Assembly (NCBI RefSeq): GCF_040786275.1
Contig: NZ_JBFMVT010000002.1
Location: 434,001-498,000 of the forward strand
Source: Buttiauxella gaviniae
GTDB lineage: Bacteria > Pseudomonadota > Gammaproteobacteria > Enterobacterales > Enterobacteriaceae
Reading direction: 5' to 3'
DNA: 64,000 bases
This document shows, one piece after another, positions 19,562-29,004 of the stretch (the first letter of the stretch is position 1; each line of letters opens with the position of its first letter). The notes below the pieces were generated by a model that did no database searches, had not been told where the DNA came from, and saw nothing but the letters and a program-made list of their open reading frames with translations. The translations under genes were made by a program, and so were the position numbers.

Positions 19562-20755
19562 TTACTTCAGCAGATCCGGGAACATCGTCTGTTTCAGAGC
19601 CAGTTCCACACCGCGCACTTCTGCCAGCCCTTTCAGGCGGCCAATCGCAGAATAACCCGGGTTGGTTTTCTTGTGCAGATCGTCAAGCATTTGATGACCG
19701 TGGTCCGGACGCATCGGAATCGGACGCAAATCACCACTGTTTTTACGGCGCTGCTCTTCGGTCAGAATCGCTTTCACCACCGAAACCATGTCTACGTCAC
19801 CCTGCAGGTGAGCGCCTTCATGGAAGGTTTTCGGGTTATCTTCACGGCAAGTTGCACGCAAATGGGTGAAGTGAATACGGTCGCCGAACGTTTCAATCAT
19901 ACGAACCAGATCGTTATCCGCGCGAACGCCGTAAGAACCGGTGCACATGGTAAAGCCGTTATAGATACTATCGACGGTTTCTTTCAGCCATTGCATATCT
20001 TCGATGGTTGAAACAATACGCGGCAAGCCGAGGATTGGGCGCGGTGGATCGTCCGGGTGAACCGCCAGGCGAACGCCGACTTCTTCCGCCACCGCAACAA
20101 TTGCGCGCAGGAAGTATGCCATGTTTTCGCGCAACTGGTCTTTGCTGATGCCGTCATATTCAGCCAGGCGTGCGTGGAATTGCTCAAGGGTATAACCCTC
20201 TTCTGCACCCGGTAAACCCGCGATGATGTTACGCGTCAGCTTCTCTTTTTCAGCATCGGACATCGCGTTGAAGTAGCTCTGCGCCTGGCGCTGCTCTTCT
20301 TCACTGTAATCTGCCTCAGCGCCTTTACGCTTGAGGATATGCAGCTCGAATGCCGCAAAGGCAATCTGATCGAAACGCAGCGCTTTGGAACCATCTGGCA
20401 ACTCATATTCCAGGTCTGTACGCGTCCAGTCCAGAATCGGCATAAAGTTGTAGCACACGGTGTCGATGCCACACGCGGCCAGGTTACGAATGCTTTGCTG
20501 GTAGTTTGCAATATGCTTATCGTAATCACCGGTGTGAGTTTTAATTTCTTCGTGCACCGGAATACTTTCTACTACCGACCAGGTCAGGCCTTTTGCGGCC
20601 AGTACGGCCTGGCGCTCTTTAATATCAGCGACCGGCCAGACTTCACCATTTGGGATGTGATGCAGAGCAGTAACGACACCGGTCGCGCCCGCCTGACGCA
20701 CATCATCCAGAGATACCGGGTCTTTCGGGCCGTACCAACGCCATGTTTGTTCCAT
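19562..20755 (-). CDS. uxuA: Mannonate dehydratase UxuA
   Basis: Dehydrates D-mannonate to 2-keto-3-deoxygluconate in glucuronate and fructuronate breakdown. The 397-residue TIM-barrel protein begins [16 protein letters not shown] and carries the conserved [43 protein letters not shown] and [12 protein letters not shown] segments holding metal ligands. It matches E. coli UxuA in length. In E. coli uxuA is followed by uxuB elsewhere in the chromosome; here it stands alone, divergent to yeiQ and convergent to a KdgM-type porin, which suggests a local hexuronate pathway. Confidence 0.96.
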   Translation of the reverse strand: MEQTWRWYGPKDPVSLDDVRQAGATGVVTALHHIPNGEVWPVADIKERQAVLAAKGLTWSVVESIPVHEEIKTHTGDYDKHIANYQQSIRNLAACGIDTVCYNFMPILDWTRTDLEYELPDGSKALRFDQIAFAAFELHILKRKGAEADYSEEEQRQAQSYFNAMSDAEKEKLTRNIIAGLPGAEEGYTLEQFHARLAEYDGISKDQLRENMAYFLRAIVAVAEEVGVRLAVHPDDPPRPILGLPRIVSTIEDMQWLKETVDSIYNGFTMCTGSYGVRADNDLVRMIETFGDRIHFTHLRATCREDNPKTFHEGAHLQGDVDMVSVVKAILTEEQRRKNSGDLRPIPMRPDHGHQMLDDLHKKTNPGYSAIGRLKGLAEVRGVELALKQTMFPDLLK

Positions 20756-20777
20756 CGACAGTTCCTCAGTTAAGTTG

Positions 20778-20789
20778 TCATACCAATTT
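20778..20789. promoter_or_regulatory. UxuR/ExuR-like half site between uxuA and yeiQ
   Basis: The segment TTGTCATACCAATTTT resembles the UxuR/ExuR palindrome built on TTGGTATACCAA; the right half ATACCAATTT is kept. A second ACCAATTT lies near 20892. Operator function is inferred from position before uxuA. Confidence 0.4.
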
Positions 20790-20854
20790 TACAATGCTGT
20801 ATTGACTACTACCATACCGGATTCTTCTTTATGGTCAAATTCTGCGGTAATTTT

Positions 20855-20873
20855 GGTTGATCCAGCTCACATT
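20855..20873. promoter_or_regulatory. Candidate CRP site between uxuA and yeiQ
   Basis: TTGATCCAGCTCACATT matches the CRP consensus TGTGATCTAGATCACA well in its right half. It lies midway between the divergent uxuA and yeiQ starts and could serve both. Confidence 0.5.
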
Positions 20874-20964
20874 AAAGGGATAAAGCCAGCACACCAATTT
20901 AATTTGTTGTCATATAACTTTAGACTGCGCAATGTTACTAATTCGTTAACCAGGATTTGCATTT

Positions 20965-22428
20965 ATGAATACAATTGCTTCGGTCACGCTCCCTGCCAGT
21001 GTCCAACAACCGCGCTATGACCGTCGGGCGTTAAAAACCCGTATCGTCCATTTCGGCTTTGGTGCGTTTCACCGTGCGCATCAGGCATTGTTGACCGACC
21101 GCGTGCTTAATAAGTTGGGCGGCGACTGGGGCATTTGTGAAATCAGCCTGTTTAGCGGCGATAAGCTGATGAGCGCGCTGCGGGCGCAGGATCATTTATA
21201 CACCGTGCTGGAAAAAGGGCGCGACGGTAATCAGGCGATTGTTGTCGGGGCGGTTAACGAATGTCTGAATGCGAAACTGGATGGGCTCGATGCGATTATC
21301 GAGAAATTCTGCGAGCCGCAGGTCGCCATTGTCTCCCTTACCGTCACGGAAAAAGGCTATTGCATCGATCCGGCAACCGGCAAACTCGACGGCAATAACG
21401 AACGTATTATTCACGATCTGCAAAACCCAACGGAGCCACATTCTGCGCCGGGGATTCTGGTGGAAGCGCTTAATCGCCGCCGCGAACGTGGGCTTCGTCC
21501 ATTTACGGTGCTGTCTTGTGACAATATTCCCGATAACGGCCATGTTGTGCGTAACGCAGTGATTGGCATGGCAGAAACACGCAGTCAGGAATTAGCCGAC
21601 TGGATTCGTGAACATGTGACATTCCCAAGCACTATGGTGGACAGAATCGTCCCTGCGGCCACGCCTGAATCCTTGCAAGAAATCACCGATACCCTGGGCG
21701 TTGAAGATCCGTGCGCGATTTCGGGTGAACCGTTTATCCAGTGGGTTATTGAAGATAATTTCGTTGCGGGCCGCCCGGCGTGGGAAGAGGTCGGCGTGGA
21801 AATGGTTGACGATGTCATGCCCTGGGAACAGATGAAGCTGCGCATGCTCAACGGTAGCCACTCGTTCCTCGCTTATCTCGGGTACCTTGCGGGCTATCAG
21901 CATATTAATGAATGCATGGCCGATGAAAATTTCCGCCAGGCCGCACTCCGATTAATGATGCAGGAACAAGCGCCAACGCTGCGCGTGACCGGAGTGAATT
22001 TGCAGCAGTATGCGCATAATTTACTTGAGCGTTTTGATAATCCGGCACTTAAACACCGCACCTGGCAAATTGCCATGGACGGTAGCCAAAAATTGCCGCA
22101 GCGTATGCTGGAAAGCGTGCGCTGGCATCTGCAACAAGGCGATGCGTGGCCATGCCTTGCGCTGGGAGTCGCTGGCTGGATGCGTTATGTCAGCGGCATC
22201 GACGATGCCGGGAACGAAATTGATATTCGCGATCCGCTATCCGCGAAAATAAAAACCCTGGTTGATAACAGCTCCGGGGCAGAACGCGTAGCCGCCCTGC
22301 TCACTCTGCATGAAATTTTTGGCAGCGATCTGCCCGCTGATGAACAATTTGTTGAACACGTCACCGCGGCGTGGAATGAGCTTGAGAATAAAGGTGCACG
22401 CGCGGCCGTTGCTAATTTAGCCAAATAA
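20965..22428 (+). CDS. yeiQ: YeiQ, mannitol dehydrogenase family oxidoreductase (probable fructuronate/mannonate reductase)
   Basis: A 487-residue NAD-dependent polyol dehydrogenase of the long-chain mannitol dehydrogenase family, starting MNTIASVTLPASVQQPRYDRR like E. coli YeiQ. The Rossmann region carries IVHFGFGAFHRAHQALL, and the catalytic Lys region is MKLRMLNGSHSFLAYLGYL. The family includes UxuB (fructuronate reductase), to which it is clearly related. Its divergent pairing with uxuA and a shared upstream region supports a role in fructuronate-mannonate conversion; the exact substrate is inference. The ATG follows CAGGATTTGCATTT. Confidence 0.92.
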   Translation: MNTIASVTLPASVQQPRYDRRALKTRIVHFGFGAFHRAHQALLTDRVLNKLGGDWGICEISLFSGDKLMSALRAQDHLYTVLEKGRDGNQAIVVGAVNECLNAKLDGLDAIIEKFCEPQVAIVSLTVTEKGYCIDPATGKLDGNNERIIHDLQNPTEPHSAPGILVEALNRRRERGLRPFTVLSCDNIPDNGHVVRNAVIGMAETRSQELADWIREHVTFPSTMVDRIVPAATPESLQEITDTLGVEDPCAISGEPFIQWVIEDNFVAGRPAWEEVGVEMVDDVMPWEQMKLRMLNGSHSFLAYLGYLAGYQHINECMADENFRQAALRLMMQEQAPTLRVTGVNLQQYAHNLLERFDNPALKHRTWQIAMDGSQKLPQRMLESVRWHLQQGDAWPCLALGVAGWMRYVSGIDDAGNEIDIRDPLSAKIKTLVDNSSGAERVAALLTLHEIFGSDLPADEQFVEHVTAAWNELENKGARAAVANLAK

Positions 22429-22552
22429 TTTATCACCCAATGCTTTAATTCAATTTCACAAGGATGTGAGGCACTCTTGGGCTTCAAATTTTGGCAAATG
22501 TTGTTCAGGATAGGGGGTATTAAGCCCTCACGTTAATCTGTCCGGAGCAACT

Positions 22553-23533
22553 GTGACGAAAACGAACCTGATTACCGGTTTCCTTGGTAGCGGAAAAACC
22601 ACCACTATTTTGCATTTACTGGCCAACAAACCCGAACATGAAAAATGGGCGGTGCTGGTCAATGAATTTGGTGAAGTTGGCATCGACGGTGCACTGCTCG
22701 CCGACAGCGGCGCATTATTAAAAGAGATTCCCGGCGGCTGCATGTGCTGCGTAAATGGCCTGCCAATGCAGGTGGGGCTGAATACGTTGCTGCGCCAGGG
22801 CAAACCTGACCGTCTGCTCATTGAGCCCACAGGCTTAGGCCATCCCAAACAAATCCTCGATATGCTTACCGCCGAAGTCTACCAGCCGTGGCTTGAGCTC
22901 AACGCAACGCTTTGTTTACTTGACCCGCGCCAGTTGCTGGATGAACGAGCGGTGAGTAATGACAATTTCCGCGACCAGCTAGCCTGCGCCGACATCATCA
23001 TCGCGAATAAAGAAGACCGGGCAAGCGAAGAAAGCCGCAATGCACTTAATACGTGGGTAGAGCAGGATGGTGCCGGGCGGGAAATCGTCGCTGCGAGTAA
23101 CGGTAAAATCGACATTAGCCTGCTTGATAAACCCCGGAAAAATCTGCGCGAATTACCGTCCAGCCCCGATCATAATCACAGCCACGCCGCAAATCGCGGT
23201 CTTGCAGCGTTAAGCTTGCCTGAGCATCAGCGCTGGCGGCGCAGCATCAATAGCGGACAGGGTTATGTCGGTTGCGGTTGGATTTTTGATGCCGACACTA
23301 TTTTTGACACCGTGGGTATTCTGGAATGGGCGAGACTCGCACCGGTCGATCGCGTAAAAGGTGTTTTACGAATTGCCGAGGGTTTAGTGCGAATTAATCG
23401 ACAGGGCCTTGATTTTCATATTGAAACGCAAAACGTAGCACCACCGGACAGCCGCATAGAGCTTATTCACAGTGATGAAGTTGACTGGAATGCGTTGCAA
23501 AGTTCGCTGTTGAAGCTACGTTTAAGTTTGTAA
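22553..23533 (+). CDS. yeiR: YeiR, zinc-binding COG0523 GTPase
   Basis: A 326-residue P-loop GTPase of the CobW/COG0523 family, thought to act as a metallochaperone; E. coli YeiR binds zinc. Walker A is GFLGSGKTT (around residues 9-17), the CxCC metal motif is GGCMCCVNGLP (around 62-66), and the C-terminal CobW_C domain starts near residue 225. A His-rich patch, DHNHSHAANRG, lies between them. Translation starts at GTG (GTGACGAAAACG), preceded by CCGGAGCAACT. It follows yeiQ after 124 bp; lpxT follows 41 bp downstream. Confidence 0.93.
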   Translation: MTKTNLITGFLGSGKTTTILHLLANKPEHEKWAVLVNEFGEVGIDGALLADSGALLKEIPGGCMCCVNGLPMQVGLNTLLRQGKPDRLLIEPTGLGHPKQILDMLTAEVYQPWLELNATLCLLDPRQLLDERAVSNDNFRDQLACADIIIANKEDRASEESRNALNTWVEQDGAGREIVAASNGKIDISLLDKPRKNLRELPSSPDHNHSHAANRGLAALSLPEHQRWRRSINSGQGYVGCGWIFDADTIFDTVGILEWARLAPVDRVKGVLRIAEGLVRINRQGLDFHIETQNVAPPDSRIELIHSDEVDWNALQSSLLKLRLSL

Positions 23534-23574
23534 GTCTACCCTTTCGCCTTTGTTAAGATATTTAGTGATTTTGC

Positions 23575-24291
23575 ATGAATAATATTCGACTGCCACGCAT
23601 TCTGCTGCTAAACGCACTGGGATTAGCATTATTTTTCAGTTGGTATCTGCCCGAGGGGCATGGCTACTGGTTTACCCTGGATTCCAACATTTTCCATTTC
23701 TTTAATCGTGAATTGGTTAAGAGTCACGCCTTTTTGGTGCTGGTCGCCGTGACCAATAACCGGGTGTTTGACGGCATTTCACTCCTGGCGATGGGTTCCC
23801 TGTTTTTCTTCTACTGGAGAAAAGAGGACGCTACAGGCCGCCGCCGCATGTTCATCATGGGCATTGTGATGCTATTAAGCGCGGTGATTATCAATCAGTT
23901 CGGCCATTTGATTCCGGAGTCACACGTCAGCCCTACGCTTTATTTCACCGATATCCATCGTGTAAGCGAACTGCTGCATTTTCCGACTAAGGATGCTTCT
24001 AAAGACAGTTTCCCTGGCGATCATGGATTAATGCTGCTGATTTTCACCGGCTTCGTACTGCGCTATTTCGGCAAAAAAGCGTTCGGTATTGCGGTTATTA
24101 TTTTCCTGATTTTCATCATGCCGCGCATGATGATTGGCGCACACTGGTTTACAGATATCTTCGTGGGTTCATTATCCATCGCTATTGTTTGCCTGCCATG
24201 GGTGCTATTAACCCCATTAAGCGACGGGTTAATTAATGTTCTGGATCGTTACTTACCCGGCAAGAAAAAACAATTTATCAACACAAAATAA
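23575..24291 (+). CDS. lpxT: LpxT, Kdo2-lipid A phosphotransferase
   Basis: Adds a second phosphate to the 1-position of lipid A in the periplasm, using undecaprenyl diphosphate as donor. The 238-residue membrane protein has about six hydrophobic segments and the PAP2 phosphatase motifs KDASKDSFPGDHG and MMIGAHWFTDIFVG. It matches E. coli LpxT (YeiU) over its length. Modest ribosome site; the ATG at 23575 fits the family. It may be translated from the yeiR transcript. A strong hairpin terminator follows at 24311. Confidence 0.93.
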   Translation: MNNIRLPRILLLNALGLALFFSWYLPEGHGYWFTLDSNIFHFFNRELVKSHAFLVLVAVTNNRVFDGISLLAMGSLFFFYWRKEDATGRRRMFIMGIVMLLSAVIINQFGHLIPESHVSPTLYFTDIHRVSELLHFPTKDASKDSFPGDHGLMLLIFTGFVLRYFGKKAFGIAVIIFLIFIMPRMMIGAHWFTDIFVGSLSIAIVCLPWVLLTPLSDGLINVLDRYLPGKKKQFINTK

Positions 24292-24310
24292 ACATTGCTT
24301 ACCGCGAGTC

Positions 24311-24342
24311 ATCAGGGATCGGAAACGATCTCTGATATTTTT
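24311..24342 (+). terminator. Terminator after lpxT
   Basis: ATCAGGGATCG, GAAA loop, CGATCTCTGAT gives an 11-bp stem (one G-T pair), followed by ATTTTT. Confidence 0.88.
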
Positions 24343-24703
24343 CCCGCCCGCCTTCAAAACTGTCTACTATTTAACCTTGCCAAATTTTCACAAAAATGAA
24401 GCACCTGCACAGAAAACCACCAGTTACGATTAACAAATGCGCAATATCACTTTTCATCTATTAACATCACAATTTCTTATAAAATTTTGGACAAAAGCGC
24501 TCGCCATGCCCTGGTTGATAAGGTATCTTCGGATACGTTTTGCGCTAACCGTCGATTCATTTGTTATATGAATAATTTTGTGCGTCAAACCACAGTTTTG
24601 TTCATTAGCGTTTGTTTAGAAGCGCACAGGTAATTAGTCTCGTCACGTTGGTAATTTGTATAACGATATTTATCGTTAAGGACATCAAGGGATAATAAAC
24701 ATA
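24343..24703. other. Long mepS upstream region
   Basis: About 360 bp without a gene. It contains a GTATC-TTCG-GATAC hairpin at 24523-24536 and a perfect palindrome TAACGATATTTATCGTTA at 24661-24678, 25 bp before the mepS ATG. Promoters were not resolved; the spacing allows a long mepS leader. Confidence 0.5.
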
Positions 24704-25270
24704 ATGGTCAGATCTCAGCCGATTTTGAGATATATCTTGCGGGCTATCCCCGCGATTGCTGTGGCAGTAATGCTGTCAGCATGTAGTTCGACAAACACCG
24801 CAAATATGCATTCTGAGACGCATGCAGTCAGCAATAAAGATGGTTTTTTACTGCAAGCCTCTCAGGATGAATTCGAAGAGATGGTCCGTAATGTAGATGT
24901 GAAATCACGTCTCATGGATCAATATGCAAGTTGGAAAGGCGTGCGTTATCGCCTCGGTGGCAGTAATAAAAGCGGCATTGATTGCTCTGCATTTGTGCAG
25001 CGTACATTCCGCGAACAATTTGGTTTAGAGTTGCCTCGTTCAACGTCTGAACAGCAGGATTCAGGTAAATCGATTTCACGTAGTAAATTACGTACCGGCG
25101 ATTTAGTTCTGTTCCGCGCAGGTTCAACGGGTCGACATGTTGGTATCTATATTGGTAATAACCAATTTGTACATGCTTCCACCAGCAGTGGTGTGACGAT
25201 TTCAAGCATGGACGAACCGTACTGGAAGAAGCGCTACAACGAAGCGCGACGCGTACTGAGCCGCAGTTAA
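24704..25270 (+). CDS. mepS: MepS (Spr), murein DD-endopeptidase lipoprotein
   Basis: Outer membrane lipoprotein that cuts D-Ala-mDAP crosslinks to allow peptidoglycan growth; in E. coli its level is set by NlpI-Prc proteolysis. The 188-residue precursor has a lipobox LSAC with Cys27. The NlpC/P60 domain (about 70-185) has the catalytic Cys94 in [10 protein letters not shown], the His in [10 protein letters not shown] and the third His in FVHASTSSG. Length equals E. coli Spr. AAGGGATAATAAACAT precedes the ATG. It is monocistronic, with a terminator at 25334. Confidence 0.97.
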   Translation: MVRSQPILRYILRAIPAIAVAVMLSACSSTNTANMHSETHAVSNKDGFLLQASQDEFEEMVRNVDVKSRLMDQYASWKGVRYRLGGSNKSGIDCSAFVQRTFREQFGLELPRSTSEQQDSGKSISRSKLRTGDLVLFRAGSTGRHVGIYIGNNQFVHASTSSGVTISSMDEPYWKKRYNEARRVLSRS

Positions 25271-25333
25271 TGCGCATTTTGCTGGCAGTTACTCCCTTGG
25301 CTGCTCAGCAAGAAATCAATATGACGAGACAAG

Positions 25334-25358
25334 AAACGCTGCCTGTGCAGCGTTTTTT
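25334..25358 (+). terminator. Terminator after mepS
   Basis: AAACGCTGC, CTGT loop, GCAGCGTTT followed by TTT. It lies 64 bp beyond the mepS stop. Confidence 0.85.
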
Positions 25359-25513
25359 ATTGCCTGAAATCCAACACGTTTAAATTTTAAACAATTATGA
25401 AAGGGTGATAGTTTTCGTTCGAAACTTTATGACGTCATGACAGTTTTTGCGTTATAGTCCAAAAAAAGACAAATAAACAATATGTCTCTTGCGCTTGCAG
25501 GAACCTGCCATCC

Positions 25514-27112
25514 ATGTTTTCGAAAAATATATTTTCACGCTACTTCACCTCTGTCCGGCAAATTGCCGTATTCAGTATTTTAGCGGGTGTGCTCGCCGGG
25601 TTGCTGATAGGCGGAATAACCAGTCTGACGCTACACAGCAAGCGTGAGGCAGGCTATGACACGCTCACCCAGGATATACGCGAATACCTCGACTCTTTTT
25701 TCCAGGACCTCCAGTCCACCATCACCAGCATTCAATCGTTAACGCTTTCTGATTGCCACCAGGTCTCTGGCGAACTGACTTCACGCGCCGCCTTTAATGC
25801 CAACGTGCGCGCTTTTATCCTGGTACGTAATGGCCAGGCCTATTGCTCCTCCGCTACCGGCAGCATGCTGATGGACATGCATCAGTTTGTCCCGGATATC
25901 AATATTAATGAAAATATCGACGTGGCTATCATGGAAGGCACGACGATGATGCCGGGCAAACCGACGATAGCCGCCTGGTTTAAAAACCCGGTCATCGAAG
26001 GACGAGGGGTATTTGCCACTCTGAATGTGAATCTCACGCCATATTTATTATTCACCACCAACCAGAACGATGTGGTGTCGATGGCAATTATCGCGAGCGA
26101 TAAAGCTTTAACCACCATATCCAGCAACGTGATGAATGTCTCCGAGCTTCCCGCGCACCCAACCCGCGTGATAGCCATTCAGGATTACCCGATAAAAATA
26201 GCGCTCTATGGCGAAACCTGGCCGCTCGAAGATATTCAAATTTCTGTTCTTACCGGCCTGGTATTTGGCATTCTTAGCGGCGCTCTGTGTGCCTATTTAC
26301 TGACCATGCGCTTGCGTTCGGGCAAAGAGATTTTGACCGGTATTAAACGCGGCCAGTTTTACGTGGTGTACCAACCGGTGGTGGATGCCACACAATTAAA
26401 AATGACCGGCGTGGAAGTATTAATGCGCTGGAATCACCCAATTGCGGGTTCGATTCCTCCCGATGCGTTTATCGCTTTTGCAGAAGCGCAGCAATTGATC
26501 GTTCCTTTGACGCGCCATTTATTTGAACTGATTGCGCGTGATGCCAAAAAGCTCCAGCATGTTTTACCTCCGGGGGCTCGGCTCGGTGTGAATCTTGCGC
26601 CCAGCCATTTGCACTCTCCTACCTTCAAAGAGGATATTCAAGCCTTTGCGGCCTCCATGCCTCCCCACCATTTTCAGCTAATATTTGAAATTACCGAGCG
26701 CGATATGGTGAAGGAAAATGAGGCTAGCTGCCTGTTTACTTGGATGCATGAGCAAGGTTTTGAAATTGCTGTCGATGATTTTGGTACCGGGCACAGCGCG
26801 CTTATTTATCTCGAACGCTTCAATCTGGACTATCTCAAAATTGACCGCGGCTTTGTGAACTCCATTGGCCTGGAAACCGTGACATCGCCGGTTCTTGATG
26901 CGGTGCTTACGCTTGCGCGTAAACTCAGCATGACCACCGTTGCAGAAGGCGTAGAAACCCCTGAGCAAGCCAAATGGTTGATAGAAAAAGGGGTGAACTA
27001 CTTACAAGGCTTCTACTTCGCCCGCCCACTCACCATTGAGCAATTACAAGAATGGGAAGGCCAGCAAAAAGAGTACGATGCGTTGCCTGGCGCACGGCGA
27101 ATCACGCAGTAA
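25514..27112 (+). CDS. pdeN: PdeN (Rtn), CSS-EAL c-di-GMP phosphodiesterase
   Basis: Membrane-bound phosphodiesterase that degrades cyclic di-GMP. The 532-residue protein has a first TM (about 20-40), a periplasmic CSS domain with the motif QAYCSSATGS that forms a redox-sensitive disulfide with an upstream Cys (LSDCHQV), a second TM (about 240-260) and a C-terminal EAL domain. Catalytic motifs are present as VEVLMRW (EVL instead of EAL), NLAPSHL, EITERDM, DDFGTGHSAL, LKIDRGF and AEGVETPEQ, so activity is likely. It is about 14 residues longer than E. coli Rtn. The yej operon follows. Confidence 0.93.
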   Translation: MFSKNIFSRYFTSVRQIAVFSILAGVLAGLLIGGITSLTLHSKREAGYDTLTQDIREYLDSFFQDLQSTITSIQSLTLSDCHQVSGELTSRAAFNANVRAFILVRNGQAYCSSATGSMLMDMHQFVPDININENIDVAIMEGTTMMPGKPTIAAWFKNPVIEGRGVFATLNVNLTPYLLFTTNQNDVVSMAIIASDKALTTISSNVMNVSELPAHPTRVIAIQDYPIKIALYGETWPLEDIQISVLTGLVFGILSGALCAYLLTMRLRSGKEILTGIKRGQFYVVYQPVVDATQLKMTGVEVLMRWNHPIAGSIPPDAFIAFAEAQQLIVPLTRHLFELIARDAKKLQHVLPPGARLGVNLAPSHLHSPTFKEDIQAFAASMPPHHFQLIFEITERDMVKENEASCLFTWMHEQGFEIAVDDFGTGHSALIYLERFNLDYLKIDRGFVNSIGLETVTSPVLDAVLTLARKLSMTTVAEGVETPEQAKWLIEKGVNYLQGFYFARPLTIEQLQEWEGQQKEYDALPGARRITQ

Positions 27113-27118
27113 CAAAGA

Positions 27119-27143
27119 TGCAGCTTGAAGTATGGCGGGTATA
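27119..27143. repeat. ERIC right-end fragment before yejA
   Basis: GCAGCTTGAAGTATGGCGGG followed by TATA equals the terminal 25 bp of the ERIC elements in this window, without the rest of the element. It lies in the 75-bp gap between pdeN and yejA. Confidence 0.7.
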
Positions 27144-27187
27144 ACTTATGATTTACCATCATGATGTTACAAGGATTGACCCATACG

Positions 27188-28996
27188 ATGCTTGCTCGCG
27201 CCTTCGCACTGCTAAGCCTTTGCCTGTTTGCCGCCGCTAGCCAGGCTGAAAACATCAAGGAAAGTTACGCCTTCGCCGTTTTAGGGGAACCTAAATACGC
27301 CATCAATTTCACTCAGTTTGATTATGTTAACCCTGCGGCTCCCAAGGGCGGAAACATCACGCTGTCCGCGATTGGCACCTTTGATAACTTTAACCGTTAT
27401 GCCTTGCGCGGCAATCCCGGTGTGCGAACAGAAGCGCTATATGACACGCTATTTACCACCTCGGATGATGAACCAGGGAGTTACTACCCGCTGATCGGGG
27501 AGATGGCGCGTTACCCCAGCAATTTTGCCTGGGCTGAAGTCGAGCTTAACCCACGAGCACGTTTTCATGATGGAACGCCCATCAAAGCCCGCGATGTCGA
27601 GTTCACTTTCAATAAATTTATGACCGAAGGCGTGCCGCAGTTTCGTCTGGCCTACAAAGGCGCAAAAGTGAGAGCTATCGCGCCTTTGACGGTGCGAATC
27701 GAACTGGCTGAGCCCAGCAAAGAACGAATGTTAGGTTTATTCTCGCTGCCGGTATTTCCCGAAGCATTCTGGAAAAGCCATAAACTCAGCGATCCCCTTT
27801 CAGCGCCTCCACCAGCCAGCGGCCCCTACAAAATCACCGCATGGCGCATGGGCCAGTACATCACCTATTCTCGCGTGAAAGATTACTGGGCAGCCAATTT
27901 GCCGGTAAACCGTGGCCGCTGGAATTTTGACTCCATTCGTTATGATTATTATCTCGATGACAACGTCGCCTTTGAAGCCTTCAAGGCGGGCGCATTCGAT
28001 TTTCGTAACGAGGCTTCTGCCAAGAACTGGGCAACGCGTTATGTCGGAAAGAACTTTGCTAACCATTTCATCATAAAAGAAGAACAGCCTAACGATGCAG
28101 CCCAGGATACGCGCTGGCTGGCGTTCAATATTCAGCGCCCAATCTTTGAAGACAGAAAAGTCCGTGAAGCTATTGCGCTTGCCTTTGATTTTGAATGGAT
28201 GAATAAAGCATTGTTTTATAAGGCATACAGTAGGGCAAACAGCTATTTCCAGAATACAGAGTATGCCGCACGCGATTATCCAGATGCCGATGAACTGACG
28301 ATCCTGGCGCCGATGAAAAAGGATTTGCCGCCGGAGGTCTTTACCACCATCTACACCCCACCCAAATCCAGTGGAAATGGCTTTGACCGGGGCAATTTGC
28401 TCAAAGCACTCACGTTATTGAAAGAAGCCGGATGGGAACTAAAAGACCAGAAACTCGTCAATATAAAAACGGGTAAGCCGTTCACTTTTGAATTGTTAAC
28501 GGGCTCCACTGGCAACACGCAATGGATTTTGCCGTTCCAGCATAATCTGCAACGGCTTGGCATCACCATGCAGGTTCGCCAGGTTGATAACTCACAGCTC
28601 ACCAACCGGCTGCGCACCCGCGACTACGACATGATGCCGACGCTCTACAGCGCCATGCCTTATCCGAGTAGCGATGTGCAACTCTCATGGGCTTCGGAAT
28701 ATATCGATTCCACGTATAATGCGGCTGGCGTGAAAAGCCCGGTGGTCGACAAGCTGGTTTCTCAGATTGTTGCTCATCAAGGCGATAAACAAAAACTGTT
28801 GCCGTTGGGACGCGCGTTAGACCGCGTGCTGACATGGAATAATTATATGATTCCGATGTGGTACATGGCCGCAGACCGCTTCGCCTGGTGGAATAAATTC
28901 TCCAAACCAGCGATTCACCCGTTGTACTCCACCGGATTTGATACCTGGTGGTATGACGTAAACAAAGCCGCTCAATTACCGGAAAACCGGCGTTAA
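27188..28996 (+). CDS. yejA: YejA, periplasmic peptide-binding protein of the YejABEF transporter
   Basis: Substrate-binding component of an ABC importer for oligopeptides; in E. coli the system takes up microcin C. From 27188 the product has 602 residues with a signal peptide [20 protein letters not shown], then a family 5 solute-binding domain ([58 protein letters not shown]). The open frame begins nine codons earlier at 27161; the inner ATG is preferred because it places the signal peptide as in E. coli, but the ribosome site (AAGGA, 14 bases away) is weak. First gene of yejABEF. Confidence 0.93.
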   Translation: MLARAFALLSLCLFAAASQAENIKESYAFAVLGEPKYAINFTQFDYVNPAAPKGGNITLSAIGTFDNFNRYALRGNPGVRTEALYDTLFTTSDDEPGSYYPLIGEMARYPSNFAWAEVELNPRARFHDGTPIKARDVEFTFNKFMTEGVPQFRLAYKGAKVRAIAPLTVRIELAEPSKERMLGLFSLPVFPEAFWKSHKLSDPLSAPPPASGPYKITAWRMGQYITYSRVKDYWAANLPVNRGRWNFDSIRYDYYLDDNVAFEAFKAGAFDFRNEASAKNWATRYVGKNFANHFIIKEEQPNDAAQDTRWLAFNIQRPIFEDRKVREAIALAFDFEWMNKALFYKAYSRANSYFQNTEYAARDYPDADELTILAPMKKDLPPEVFTTIYTPPKSSGNGFDRGNLLKALTLLKEAGWELKDQKLVNIKTGKPFTFELLTGSTGNTQWILPFQHNLQRLGITMQVRQVDNSQLTNRLRTRDYDMMPTLYSAMPYPSSDVQLSWASEYIDSTYNAAGVKSPVVDKLVSQIVAHQGDKQKLLPLGRALDRVLTWNNYMIPMWYMAADRFAWWNKFSKPAIHPLYSTGFDTWWYDVNKAAQLPENRR

Positions 28997-29004
28997 GGGA
29001 ACAC

